The notes: generated from the letters alone by a model not told the origin. 64,000 nt of DNA from Bacteroidales bacterium (GCA_003142255.1 PLLO01000003.1:62001-126000); one strand, 5' to 3'. Shown: positions 9,963-17,405, counted from the stretch's first letter. Numbers and translations: made by a program.

Positions 9963-10078
9963 TTTAGTTTCCACCCAACCAGGATCATGCAATAATCCTG
10001 CAAGAAAGACCGGAAATGAGCGCAGCGAGTCCGGGCTTTTTCGTTTAGTTTCCACCCAACCAGGATCATGCAATAATC
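9952..10078. repeat. Dispersed repeat, two tandem copies next to tRNA-Pro
   Basis: The unit beginning GGGCTTTTTCGTTTAGTTTC and continuing CCACCCAACCAGGATCATGC occurs at 9952-9998 and again at 10033-10078. Its core CAGGAT...ATCCTG is an inverted repeat. Related copies occur near 13.13 kb and 17.6-17.7 kb. ORFs called here in all frames are products of the repeat and not genes. Confidence 0.85.
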
Positions 10079-10098
10079 GTGCCCCCCGACAATTGAAA
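10079..10098 (+). other. Echo of the tRNA-Pro 3' end (possible att-like relic)
   Basis: GTGCCCCCCGACAATTGAAA closely resembles the tRNA 3' end and flank (CTGCCACCCCGACAAATGAA). It sits directly after the second repeat copy and before a second terminator. No integrase is nearby, so an attachment-site origin is only a possibility. Confidence 0.35.
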
Positions 10099-10101
10099 AT
10101 C

Positions 10102-10131
10102 AAAGGGTTAGAAATTTTCTAACCCTTTTTT
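10102..10131 (+). terminator. Second intrinsic terminator downstream of tRNA-Pro
   Basis: AAAGGGTTAGAAA and its complement TTTCTAACCCTTT form a long hairpin followed by T residues. It may be the original tRNA terminator, displaced by the repeat insertion. Confidence 0.7.
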
Positions 10132-10201
10132 ATTTATCAGTTTGCATACGATTTGCATACGCTTCAAATCTAATTGATACTCTGAAATGATAACTGTTAA
10201 T

Positions 10202-10233
10202 AAAAAAGCCCCCGGAGATGATTTCCGGGGGCT
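10202..10233 (-). terminator. Intrinsic terminator of the 10.3-kb gene
   Basis: On the minus strand AGCCCCCGGA/TCCGGGGGCT forms a 10-bp stem followed by a run of six T. It lies 28 nt past the stop of the upstream minus-strand gene. Confidence 0.8.
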
Positions 10234-10260
10234 GGTAATAAGTTATTATTCAATATTGGA

Positions 10261-10695
10261 TCAAAACCTTATTGTTATTCCCAATCCAATCGCCATTGAA
10301 TTTTCTGACACAATATTAAACTTCTGCAAAGTAAGCTCAGCTTTAGCCTTTCTACTACCTCCGACTGCCCATAAAGGGATGCCAACTGCAATACAAGGAA
10401 TGCCAACAAGACCACCAAGACATGTGACATAAAAAGCACCCAACAAGGCACCATGCGGGTCTTCAGGCGGGCCATTGCCCGGAGTATTCCACATAATTAT
10501 TCCAATAATAAAGCCTGACGCAAATACACCGACACCACTTAATGTTAAAACTCTCCCTGTATTTCTCATTGCAACTGCTTTATCCTTGTAATGATTAAGC
10601 TGGCCAATATCTAATGTATCAAGATTAATTTTATTTTGTGCCATCAGGTTAAGTGCAAGTCCAAAAGCAAAAATAAATATAATGACTCTTTTCAT
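10261..10695 (-). CDS. Small exported membrane protein, unknown function
   Basis: 144 residues. There is an N-terminal signal-like segment ending LNLMAQ, then a short polar stretch, two hydrophobic segments (about residues 47-68 and 83-112) and a C-terminus ending ITIRF. I recognise no domain. It has its own terminator and one copy of a promoter block that also precedes two neighbours, so it behaves as an independent cassette. Confidence 0.7.
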   Translation of the reverse strand: MKRVIIFIFAFGLALNLMAQNKINLDTLDIGQLNHYKDKAVAMRNTGRVLTLSGVGVFASGFIIGIIMWNTPGNGPPEDPHGALLGAFYVTCLGGLVGIPCIAVGIPLWAVGGSRKAKAELTLQKFNIVSENSMAIGLGITIRF

Positions 10696-10739
10696 TGGGG
10701 ATCATATTATGTTTAACGTCTTCAGGGGAAAATCATTAT

Positions 10740-10771
10740 CAAAGTTATACCTTGTTTAAGCCAAAGTCAAT
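10740..10771 (-). promoter_or_regulatory. Promoter block copy 1
   Basis: Minus strand: ATTG, a 20-nt spacer and TAACTTTG, matching the Bacteroidetes -33/-7 consensus. The surrounding 40-45 bp recurs almost unchanged at 11449 and 12859. The start codon of the small membrane protein lies about 45 nt downstream. Confidence 0.7.
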
Positions 10772-10783
10772 TTTATTTTAAAC

Positions 10784-10808
10784 AAAAAGCCCCCGGGATG
10801 CGAGGGCT
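10784..10808 (-). terminator. Intrinsic terminator of the 10.86-kb gene
   Basis: AGCCCTCG/CGGGGGCT stem with one G-T pair and a TTTTTG tail on the minus strand. It is joined directly to promoter block copy 1. Confidence 0.7.
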
Positions 10809-10857
10809 GTTAATCGTTGAATTGCGGAAAGATTCTACACCATACCTAATATTATTA

Positions 10858-11388
10858 TCAAAATCGATGAAAGTAACATACACCAAGAGCTGGTATAAAG
10901 GAAAATCCTTCATAACCATTGAGATTAATTCCCCATCCTGCATCTATGCTAATTCCATCATTTTTGTTTAAATATAGATCTTTGCCAATTCGTAAATAAA
11001 GATATGGATATTTGCCTTCGTGAGCATAAAGATGATGATTCAAATCCCGAGTATAATTGAATCCAATCCTCCCATACCACGGACGCATATCTGAAAATTT
11101 AGATGAACCAGCAAAATGATAATAGATATCTCCTGCAAATGATAGCAGATTTCCCCAAAAAAACTGATCAGTTACATTATTTTGTTTATTTGGCAGCATA
11201 TACCCAATACTCAATCCTATTTTTGCCTGATTAAGAACTCGATATTTTATACCAATATTTAATAAATCCGGGAATCCAATTCCAGCTGATATATTTACTT
11301 TTCCTTGTCCAAACATTCGTCCACCAGAACTGAATAATAAAGAAACTATTAACAGAATGCAGTATAATGTCTTCACTCTATTTTTCAT
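10858..11388 (-). CDS. Secreted protein with outer-membrane beta-barrel character
   Basis: 176 residues. A signal peptide covers about residues 1-28 (hydrophobic LLIVSLLF, cleavage near GRMFGQ). The mature part is Gly/Tyr-rich with alternating strands (VNISAGIGF, IGLSIGYML, YLRIGKDLYL, GISIDAGWGI) and ends in Phe (CYFHRF), as outer-membrane barrels often do. The exact family is not recognised. It lies within the group of four small exported genes, each separated by terminator and promoter sequences. Confidence 0.7.
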   Translation of the reverse strand: MKNRVKTLYCILLIVSLLFSSGGRMFGQGKVNISAGIGFPDLLNIGIKYRVLNQAKIGLSIGYMLPNKQNNVTDQFFWGNLLSFAGDIYYHFAGSSKFSDMRPWYGRIGFNYTRDLNHHLYAHEGKYPYLYLRIGKDLYLNKNDGISIDAGWGINLNGYEGFSFIPALGVCYFHRF

Positions 11389-11448
11389 TTTAATGTGGTT
11401 TTGGTAAATGAATAAAACTAAAATAACTGGATTTCAATTATATAAGAT

Positions 11449-11480
11449 CAAAGTTATACCTTGTTTAAGCCAAAGTCAAT
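11449..11480 (-). promoter_or_regulatory. Promoter block copy 2
   Basis: The same -33/-7 pair as copy 1 (ATTG, N20, TAACTTTG) with an identical spacer. It lies about 60 nt upstream of the barrel-like protein start. Confidence 0.7.
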
Positions 11481-11490
11481 TTTATTTTAA

Positions 11491-11520
11491 CAAAAGCCCC
11501 CGGGTATTGATTCCCGATGG
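11491..11520 (-). terminator. Degenerate terminator copy before promoter block 2
   Basis: This has the same GCCCCCGGG-loop-CCCG layout as its neighbours, with TTTTG after it on the minus strand, but only a short stem remains. Confidence 0.4.
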
Positions 11521-11582
11521 TTTATCTCTCACTGCACCCTTGCAGAGGGTTTGCATAAGGTATTTATTAATTTATAAAGTAA

Positions 11583-12266
11583 TTATCTAAAGCACCTGAA
11601 TGTTTTGATAAAATAATCAGATTCTAATTTGGCATACTTATCAACGTCTTTAAGATCAACATTAACTATAGTATTACCATCACCGGAAAACTGTATTCTA
11701 AGCAAGTCCATAGGATGACTTCTTAGAAACTTTCTTGTATCTATATCAAGAATACCATTCGAAGTAATGCTTTTACCACAAGGCGTTCCACCAATAAGAT
11801 TAATTGTTAAAATGGTTTCACCGGATTTGATCAAGATTTTACTGTCTTTATTAAAACATAGGCTCTGTGAAGTGGAGGTTTTTATCCAAAGCATATAGGT
11901 AGTATCTTTTTTTTCGATATTTTCAGATATAGAAAATTTATAGTCGCCTATAATCTCACTATTTTGGGTAGCATTCGTACTGGCATTATAGCCCACTATT
12001 TCCCAGTTTGTAGTCTTAGCCGTTACCCCAGTAAAAGGATCAACTTCATTTTTTTGCCAATTACATGGGGTCGCTTCATTTATAATCTGACCTTTATTTT
12101 GTGTGGCTATTTGGACTTTAACTTGACCTTTTTTTTGCGGGGACACCTGACTTTTAACTTGACCTTTTTTTTGTGGAGTCACTTGATTTTTAACTTGACC
12201 TGTAATTCGCGCAGATATTAAAATAAAGCAGAATAATAAGATACTAACTGAAATTAGTTTTTTCAT
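11583..12266 (-). CDS. Secreted protein with N-terminal QVK-PQKKG repeats
   Basis: 227 residues with a signal peptide (LISVSILLFCFILISARITG). Residues about 25-62 are a basic tandem repeat of roughly 12 residues (QVKNQVTPQKKG, QVKSQVSPQKKG, QVKVQIATQNKG). The C-terminal two thirds are a predicted mixed globular domain with no family I recognise. Only a -7-like TAACTTTG is seen upstream, not the full promoter block of its neighbours. Confidence 0.65.
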   Translation of the reverse strand: MKKLISVSILLFCFILISARITGQVKNQVTPQKKGQVKSQVSPQKKGQVKVQIATQNKGQIINEATPCNWQKNEVDPFTGVTAKTTNWEIVGYNASTNATQNSEIIGDYKFSISENIEKKDTTYMLWIKTSTSQSLCFNKDSKILIKSGETILTINLIGGTPCGKSITSNGILDIDTRKFLRSHPMDLLRIQFSGDGNTIVNVDLKDVDKYAKLESDYFIKTFRCFR

Positions 12267-12324
12267 AATCTTAAGTATTTAGTCATTCAAAGTTACTAAT
12301 TTCTCAAGAACAGGATTATTAAAA

Positions 12325-12355
12325 CAAAAAGCCCTCAGAGCTGATTTCTGAGGAC
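12325..12355 (-). terminator. Intrinsic terminator of the 12.4-kb lipoprotein gene
   Basis: On the minus strand TCCTCAGA and TCTGAGGG pair, followed by CTTTTTG. It sits 29 nt past the lipoprotein stop. Confidence 0.7.
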
Positions 12356-12383
12356 TTCGTTGTATAGATTAGAATTGATAATG

Positions 12384-12812
12384 TTATTTCAGCCGGACAT
12401 ATTTCTCAGTAGTGAATTTTTCTGGTAGTTTCCAATTTTCATCAGCTGGCTGTCTTTGAATAAGTGTATCGTTTCGGATTTCCCATAAAAACCTTTCTGA
12501 TGTGCCAATATTGGATTTAGTTCTGGCATATATTCTTTTAGTTTGGAATCCTCCTCCGTCAAGTTTATAAGTTCCTGCCCCATAGTTATCCATGACCAAT
12601 GTATCTAACTCCATATGACCTACAAAAGTATAGTATCCGTCATTCCAGGTTTTTATTTGCCCCCCCTTAACTTGAGCTGGGAAAGTTACGTCTCTGGAAC
12701 TCCACGAAGCATAAACCATTTGCCAGGCACCCTCAATCGGTGATTTCTTTTCTTGTGTGCAACCCCCGATTATCAATGCGATAATTAGACTTAAAAAAAT
12801 AGCTCTTTTCAT
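12384..12812 (-). CDS. Small lipoprotein, possibly lipocalin-like
   Basis: 142 residues. MKRAIFLSLIIALIIGGCTQ is a lipoprotein signal with lipobox IGGC (Cys18). The mature part begins SPIEGAWQMVYA and contains FVGHMELD and YGAGTYKLDGGGF, a pattern seen in small lipocalin-like Bacteroidetes lipoproteins. This assignment is tentative. It is preceded by promoter block copy 3, the copy with the best consensus. Confidence 0.75.
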   Translation of the reverse strand: MKRAIFLSLIIALIIGGCTQEKKSPIEGAWQMVYASWSSRDVTFPAQVKGGQIKTWNDGYYTFVGHMELDTLVMDNYGAGTYKLDGGGFQTKRIYARTKSNIGTSERFLWEIRNDTLIQRQPADENWKLPEKFTTEKYVRLK

Positions 12813-12858
12813 ATATACAGGTTTTAGTTATTAATTTAAAATCAGTCAGAGTTATTAT

Positions 12859-12890
12859 CAAAGTTAGGCCTTGTTTAAGCCAAAGTCAAA
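12859..12890 (-). promoter_or_regulatory. Promoter block copy 3 (full consensus)
   Basis: TTTG, N20 and TAACTTTG on the minus strand, a full match to the Bacteroidetes consensus. Apart from two spacer bases it equals copies 1 and 2. It lies about 45 nt upstream of the lipoprotein start. Confidence 0.75.
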
Positions 12891-13123
12891 TTTATTTAGA
12901 GCAAAAAATCTTGGAGGAAATTTTGGGTTGTATCGTTATTTATTCGTCATGGATAAAAAACTTACAAAATTTATTATGTCCAAAGACCTATCTAAAGAAT
13001 AACCATTATAAAATTTGGTTATGGCACGCCCGAAAATTTACATTGTTGAATATATACCGACAAGAACGGGATTGTTCTATATGATTTCACCTTCCAGGCC
13101 ATGAATCCTAAAGAGGCAAGACT

Positions 13124-13210
13124 GAGTCCGGGTTTTTTCGTTTAGTGACCACCCAACCAGGATCATGCAATAATCCTGCAAAAAGACTATAAATGGGAGA
13201 AGTGAATGGA
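13124..13210. repeat. Dispersed repeat, third location
   Basis: GTCCGGGTTTTTTCGTTTAG, then CCACCCAACCAGGATCATGC and AATAATCCTGCAAAAAGAC. The order of elements is the same as at 9952 and 17590. Confidence 0.8.
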
Positions 13211-13364
13211 AAAGCTAATGACCCGGACCATAGTTGGCCGGAATAAATTTACAATCTCTATCCAGAATTAAGGGCTTGTTGTTTAGTTATGTATGTAAAG
13301 TGAAATCTGATTGGTTAAATGTTGTCAGATAGTCCGGCTTTTGTAAAAAAATATTAATTTAACT

Positions 13365-13799
13365 TTATTCCTTTTTTCTTTTTTCTTTAATTCCTTCCCT
13401 GGGTTTCAACTGGCACATGCAGGAACCAGACAACCTCTCTTCAATATTTGTTTTAAGCGGCAACCCGTCACGTTCCCAGTCAACAATCCCCCCCGCCATA
13501 TTAGCAATTCTCTCAAATCCCTTATTTTTAAGAAAGACTACTGCTTCTTTACTTCTTAAACCAACAGTATCTGCAAAAATGAGATTTTTATCCGCTGGCA
13601 GTTTTGAATATTCATGCTCCAGTTTGCTTAATGGGAAAAACAGAATTTCAGGTACATCAAATTTTTTAAAATTATTCAGATAATCTTCCCTGACATCAAC
13701 AATAACGGCTCCTTTACCGCAAAGCTCAAAAGATTCTTTGGGGGATAGATTTAATATTCCGCAACTCATAAAGCCGATATTTTCAAAAAGAGAATCCAT
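13365..13799 (-). CDS. Rhodanese-like protein lacking the catalytic cysteine
   Basis: 144 residues. The rhodanese fold is indicated by AVIVDVRED near residue 34, the loop FADTVGLRSKEA near residue 77 and the end motif AGGIVDWERDGLP. In active rhodaneses the loop reads CxxGxRS; here the cysteine position is Asp77, so sulfur transfer by the normal mechanism is unlikely. Other cysteines exist (C13, C27, and a CMC near the end). It starts immediately after the thioredoxin stop and is the last gene of the arsR cluster. A phosphate-, arsenate- or protein-binding role is possible but unproven. Confidence 0.85.
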   Translation of the reverse strand: MDSLFENIGFMSCGILNLSPKESFELCGKGAVIVDVREDYLNNFKKFDVPEILFFPLSKLEHEYSKLPADKNLIFADTVGLRSKEAVVFLKNKGFERIANMAGGIVDWERDGLPLKTNIEERLSGSCMCQLKPREGIKEKRKKE

Positions 13800-14231
13800 C
13801 TAATTTAATTTGACACCTTTCATCTGCAATATCTTTACCAGATCTTCTTCGGGAAAGAACCCTACATGCCTGTAATATTCCTTGCCGGTTTCGTCAAGAA
13901 GTACTTGAGTAGGGATTGCTTCAATACCATATTTAACACCAAAAGACTTGCCTGCCTCTGTCCAAACATCATGAAATTCAACTTTTACCTCTTTGCCGTA
14001 TTTCGCTTCAATTGACTTCATTACAAGTTGCATTTGCTGACAAGGAATGCATCTGACAGATCCCAGCTCGATGAAAGTTACCTTATAGTTCTTATCAATT
14101 GTTTGATTATCAGTGGCAGATTCCTTTGTGATTTTTTTCTTATCAACTGGATTTGAACTTTGACCACATGATGCTGCTAAAAAGAGGGTCATCAGAAGAA
14201 AAGTTATAGGTGCCTGTATTAATACTTTCAT
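13800..14231 (-). CDS. Thioredoxin-like lipoprotein
   Basis: 143 residues. Lipobox LAASC puts the lipid-anchored Cys at residue 22, so the protein is periplasmic. A thioredoxin domain follows with the redox motif RCIPCQQ (Cys61, Cys64) and the cis-proline segment GIEAIPTQ. It is packed between the CMD protein (5-nt gap) and the rhodanese (no gap), so all three are probably one transcript. A role in thiol redox support for arsenic or peroxide stress is inferred from context. Confidence 0.9.
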   Translation of the reverse strand: MKVLIQAPITFLLMTLFLAASCGQSSNPVDKKKITKESATDNQTIDKNYKVTFIELGSVRCIPCQQMQLVMKSIEAKYGKEVKVEFHDVWTEAGKSFGVKYGIEAIPTQVLLDETGKEYYRHVGFFPEEDLVKILQMKGVKLN

Positions 14232-14236
14232 TTTAT

Positions 14237-14482
14237 TTAGTTTAAGTTATTGTCAATAGTATTCTGAATTAATTTTTCAGCCTTCTCAAAAATGTCCGAA
14301 ACAGGTTTCTGTTTTATCATCTTCCCAAGTTCTATTGCCTCACTTGCCTGTTCAACAGTGCAGCCTATTTCAAGGGCTTTTTTGAAATGATAATTAAGAC
14401 ATGAAAGGCATCCGCCCGCAATAGATGCTGATATACCTGCAAGCTCTATTGTTTTTGCATCCAGATGATTAAATTTTCCCAT
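14237..14482 (-). CDS. Carboxymuconolactone decarboxylase family (AhpD-like) small protein
   Basis: 81 residues with the AhpD-type redox motif CLSCLNYH (Cys25, Cys28, His32) after an AGISASIAGGC segment. Family members are small trimeric or hexameric proteins, some with disulfide reductase or peroxidase-supporting activity. Its place next to a thioredoxin and the arsenical permease suggests thiol chemistry. Confidence 0.88.
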   Translation of the reverse strand: MGKFNHLDAKTIELAGISASIAGGCLSCLNYHFKKALEIGCTVEQASEAIELGKMIKQKPVSDIFEKAEKLIQNTIDNNLN

Positions 14483-14547
14483 AATACTAAATCTTAATTA
14501 TTTCTATATCTGATCCTTAACCGACCTGACAAGTAATAGAATACTTA

Positions 14548-15570
14548 TTAAAATAAGATATTAAATAAATACCCCACAATCATTATTCCAACTCCCACAA
14601 TTCCTATAAATGTGAATATCAAAGGAAGTTTTAATACTTTTCGCAGTATAATCATTTCAGGTAACGACAAACCAATTACCGCCATCATAAACGCCAGGGA
14701 TGTTCCCAGCGCCGCTCCCTTTTCAATAAGTACTGAAACAATTGGGACTATCCCGGCTGCATTGGAATATAGCGGAATGCCTATTAATATTGATAACGGA
14801 ACCGAATACCATGCAGATTTACCCATCAGTGCTGCCATAAAATCTTCCGGGACATACCCATGTGCCCCGGCTCCGACAGCAATACCCAAAGCTACATAAA
14901 GCCATACTTTTCCGACGATATCTCTGATTGCATCGTACCCAAGGCTTATCCTGCTGCCGAATTTCATTTTTCCTTCTTCGTCGCTATTTCCGCCCAGGTG
15001 TGTCTCATATACCCATGGCTCAACCCATTTTTCGAGCTTTAACAAACCAATTATCCAGCCGGCAATGATTGCTATAACCAAACCTGTTCCCACATATATC
15101 ACTGCTACCTTCCACCCGAACATCCCGTACAGTAGAACCACCGCTACTTCATTGATCATAGGAGATGAGATAAGAAAAGAAAACGTGACTCCCAATGGAA
15201 CACCAGCTTCTACAAATCCCAGGAATAAGGGGATTGCCGAACACGAACAGAACGGAGTAACAATTCCGAGCGCCGCTGCCATAACATTACCCGTAAATGT
15301 TTTCTTCCCTTCAAGTGCCTTCCGTGTACGCTCAGGTGTAAAATAGGTCCTGATAATACCCACGAGGAATATTATAAGAGTCAGCAGCATCATTACCTTT
15401 GGAAATTCAAAAACAAAGAAACGAAGAGCTTCAGTGAGATGCGCCCCTTTTGTCATTCCGAAAACTGTATCAATCAACCAATTGGTAACCGGTTGAAGGT
15501 TATGGTAAATAATATACCAGACAGGTAATAATACAATCGGTAACCAGATATTTGTTTTAATGTTTTTCAT
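14548..15570 (-). CDS. arsP: ArsP-type organoarsenical permease
   Basis: 340 residues with about eight to ten membrane segments in two halves, and the family signature TPFCSCSAIPLFLGF near residue 105. The halves are separated by a hydrophilic loop near residues 185-205. ArsP (DUF318/UPF0718) proteins export trivalent organoarsenicals such as methylarsenite and aromatic arsenicals. The gene has a private ArsR-type palindrome just upstream (15584-15607), so it may be induced separately as well as with the upstream genes. Confidence 0.9.
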   Translation of the reverse strand: MKNIKTNIWLPIVLLPVWYIIYHNLQPVTNWLIDTVFGMTKGAHLTEALRFFVFEFPKVMMLLTLIIFLVGIIRTYFTPERTRKALEGKKTFTGNVMAAALGIVTPFCSCSAIPLFLGFVEAGVPLGVTFSFLISSPMINEVAVVLLYGMFGWKVAVIYVGTGLVIAIIAGWIIGLLKLEKWVEPWVYETHLGGNSDEEGKMKFGSRISLGYDAIRDIVGKVWLYVALGIAVGAGAHGYVPEDFMAALMGKSAWYSVPLSILIGIPLYSNAAGIVPIVSVLIEKGAALGTSLAFMMAVIGLSLPEMIILRKVLKLPLIFTFIGIVGVGIMIVGYLFNILF

Positions 15571-15583
15571 TTAATAAGAATTG

Positions 15584-15607
15584 ATATTTCGTCATATTAC
15601 GAAATAT
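15584..15607. promoter_or_regulatory. Putative ArsR operator upstream of arsP
   Basis: ATATTTCGT-CATATT-ACGAAATAT is a perfect 9-bp inverted repeat. Its core TTTCG-N8-CGAAA is identical in form to the palindrome in front of arsR at 17380. It lies 14 nt upstream of the arsP start. Confidence 0.7.
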
Positions 15608-15620
15608 TTATGCAAATTTT

Positions 15621-16319
15621 TTATAAGTAAATCCTGATAATATAATAAACGCCAACAATAATGAAGACGACAGCAATGACTCTCCTGAACCATAGTTCAA
15701 ATACTTTTATCTTATTGTAAAGACCTCCAATTCCAGATACAGTATAAGCCAGCACCCATGCTAAAATGATTACAGGTATCCCTGTTGCTATAGCAAATAT
15801 GACTGGCAGATATAATCCGGATGCAGTTGATAAGGTTAAAGGAACAAGCATCCCAAAATACAATACTCCGCTGTAGGGGCAAAAAGCAAGAGCAAAAACT
15901 ATCCCCAGTAATACTGCATCAATAAACCGCCACGACTTTCTCTTTTCCATCTTTTCCGAAAGTCTGCCAAGCCCTGGAAAATTTATCCTGATGATGTCGA
16001 GCATGAATATTCCGATTAACAATAAGAGCGGTCCGATGATTTTCTCACCATACCGCTGGAAGAACCCCGAGAATTTAAACTGGTCTGCACCAAAATAAAT
16101 AATGAGTGGGATTAAAGTATATGTAATTGCTCTTCCAAGAGTATAAAACAATCCGTTAAAAAAGACCCGGTTGCGGTTTTCAATATCTCTGCTGATAAAC
16201 CCGATGGCTGTAATGTTTGTAGCCAGCGGACAAGGACTGATAGCTGTCATAAGACCAAGAAGCAGTGCCGTAATCCATGGCATGGAACTGTTATCAAGTA
16301 GATTTGTAAGAAAATCCAT
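15621..16319 (-). CDS. arsG: ArsG-like CcdA/TauE-type arsenical efflux permease
   Basis: 232 residues, six predicted membrane helices in a CcdA-like repeat. Conserved cysteine motifs are SPCPLATN near residue 30 and AFCPYSGVLYF near residue 150. Together with the ArsF- and ArsE-like genes directly upstream it reproduces the arsEFG set, in which ArsG exports aminoaromatic arsenicals. Alternatively it may carry electrons across the membrane to the nearby thiol proteins, as CcdA does. Confidence 0.82.
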   Translation of the reverse strand: MDFLTNLLDNSSMPWITALLLGLMTAISPCPLATNITAIGFISRDIENRNRVFFNGLFYTLGRAITYTLIPLIIYFGADQFKFSGFFQRYGEKIIGPLLLLIGIFMLDIIRINFPGLGRLSEKMEKRKSWRFIDAVLLGIVFALAFCPYSGVLYFGMLVPLTLSTASGLYLPVIFAIATGIPVIILAWVLAYTVSGIGGLYNKIKVFELWFRRVIAVVFIIVGVYYIIRIYL

Positions 16320-16375
16320 TATAAAAATATTGGTTTAACTGGCGCAAAAAAGAGAATAGACTTTCTAGCAGACTA

Positions 16376-16798
16376 TTATTTAATGAGAGGATCTATCTTC
16401 GATTTCATGACCTCAGTAAATTTTTGTGGCTGGGAAACAGCATATAGAAACCCTTCATTTGTAATATTGATCTTCTGGTCACCTTTTACAATCAGTAGAG
16501 TTTGACTGTTAACACCCAGTTTTTCACCAAGTGATTTCCCGGTTGCCTCTTCAAGATTTAAGGCAGTAAAACTAATCTTCCCGGTCTTTACCTGATCGGC
16601 ATAAAGCATTTCAATATTTTTTCTGGCTTCTGCTTCCACTGCTTTGCAGGTTGCACAACGGACTGTCATGTGAAAGTAATAAACCTCAACATCTCCATTA
16701 TTGGGAATTGCAGTTGCAGATTTCTGGTTTGTCTGTGCATTGCATGAAATATTAGCAAGAGCGATCAGTATGAAACTTATTGACAATAGTTTTCTCAT
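16376..16798 (-). CDS. arsF: ArsF-like thioredoxin-fold lipoprotein
   Basis: 140 residues. A lipoprotein signal with lipobox ANISC (Cys19) is followed by a thioredoxin-like fold with VRCATCKAVE (Cys48, Cys51), the signature of proteins annotated as ArsF, a subunit of nitroaromatic arsenical reduction. Being periplasmic, it could pair with the membrane protein ArsG. It lies 10 nt downstream of the ArsE-like gene. Confidence 0.82.
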   Translation of the reverse strand: MRKLLSISFILIALANISCNAQTNQKSATAIPNNGDVEVYYFHMTVRCATCKAVEAEARKNIEMLYADQVKTGKISFTALNLEEATGKSLGEKLGVNSQTLLIVKGDQKINITNEGFLYAVSQPQKFTEVMKSKIDPLIK

Positions 16799-16808
16799 GG
16801 GATTATTA

Positions 16809-17042
16809 TTATCTGGTTAAAAATTGTTTAATCTCTTCAGAAGACGGAACGCGTCCTTTTACTACAACCTTGCCATCCACGACCAAAGCTGGAGTTGTCA
16901 TTATATTGTATTTCATAATTTCAACTATGTCCTCAACCTTTGTGATGTGAGCATCTATCCTGTTATCCTTTACCACTTTGCGGGTAAGTTCTTCGAGGGT
17001 TTTGCATTTTGAACAACCTGTTCCCAATATTTTTATTTCCAT
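16809..17042 (-). CDS. arsE: Small glutaredoxin-like thioredoxin (ArsE-like)
   Basis: 77 residues, a complete small thioredoxin fold: MEIKILGTGCSKCKT with Cys10 and Cys13, and the cis-proline segment MTTPALVVDG. This is the TM0996/MtrX-type redox-disulfide family. It sits 11 nt behind arsR and ahead of the ArsF-like gene, the order expected for an arsEFG-type operon. Confidence 0.85.
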   Translation of the reverse strand: MEIKILGTGCSKCKTLEELTRKVVKDNRIDAHITKVEDIVEIMKYNIMTTPALVVDGKVVVKGRVPSSEEIKQFLTR

Positions 17043-17053
17043 AACATTATTAT

Positions 17054-17368
17054 TTATTGTTTCCTGTTAAAAAAAGTACCAAGCAATTCTTTCGCTTCAG
17101 CCCACCCGGTCTTATTTATACAATATTTAATATAGGGAGGATTTATCTCACCCTGGATAAGTCCTGCTGCTTTAAGCTCGCTCAGATGCTGGGAGAGAGT
17201 CGATCTGGCAATCGGAAGTTCTTCTGCCATATCGCCGCTATAACAGCACTTATCAGTATTCTTTACCAGGAAATCCATTATAAACACTCTTACGGGATGT
17301 CCCAATGCTTTTGAGTACCGTGCAATCTTTTCCTGTTTATCAGTGAACACCTTTTCCTTTATCTCCAT
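17054..17368 (-). CDS. arsR: ArsR-family transcriptional repressor
   Basis: 104 residues, winged helix: ALGHPVRVFIMDFL (helix with the family's HPxR motif), LPIARSTLSQHLSELKAAGLI (recognition helix), then the wing. A vicinal Cys pair (KCCYSGD, Cys41-Cys42) near the DNA-binding helices could bind As(III) or a similar soft metal. It is the first gene of the minus-strand cluster. The matching palindrome in its own leader suggests autorepression. Confidence 0.92.
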   Translation of the reverse strand: MEIKEKVFTDKQEKIARYSKALGHPVRVFIMDFLVKNTDKCCYSGDMAEELPIARSTLSQHLSELKAAGLIQGEINPPYIKYCINKTGWAEAKELLGTFFNRKQ

Positions 17369-17379
17369 TTCATTTAGTA

Positions 17380-17405
17380 TTTCGTCTAATTGCGAAACAA
17401 AAATA
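17380..17405 (-). promoter_or_regulatory. arsR promoter -7 element with ArsR operator
   Basis: TTTCG-TCTAATTG-CGAAA (17380-17397) lies directly downstream of a minus-strand TATTTTTG (17398-17405), which matches the -7 element. A repressor bound here would cover the start site. The core equals that upstream of arsP. No clear -33 TTTG was found. Confidence 0.65.

Larger units (their letters stand above)
12813..13364. other. Gene-poor segment with promoter block and repeat copy
   Basis: No convincing gene is seen. The segment contains promoter block copy 3 at its left, AT-rich sequence with only tiny ORFs, and a dispersed repeat copy near 13124-13210. A clear terminator for the rhodanese-ended operon was not found. 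Confidence 0.6.

Noticed and set aside
10261-12812. Integron gene-cassette array
   Set aside because: The repeated blocks are promoters and terminators, without attC-type structure; no integron integrase is present.
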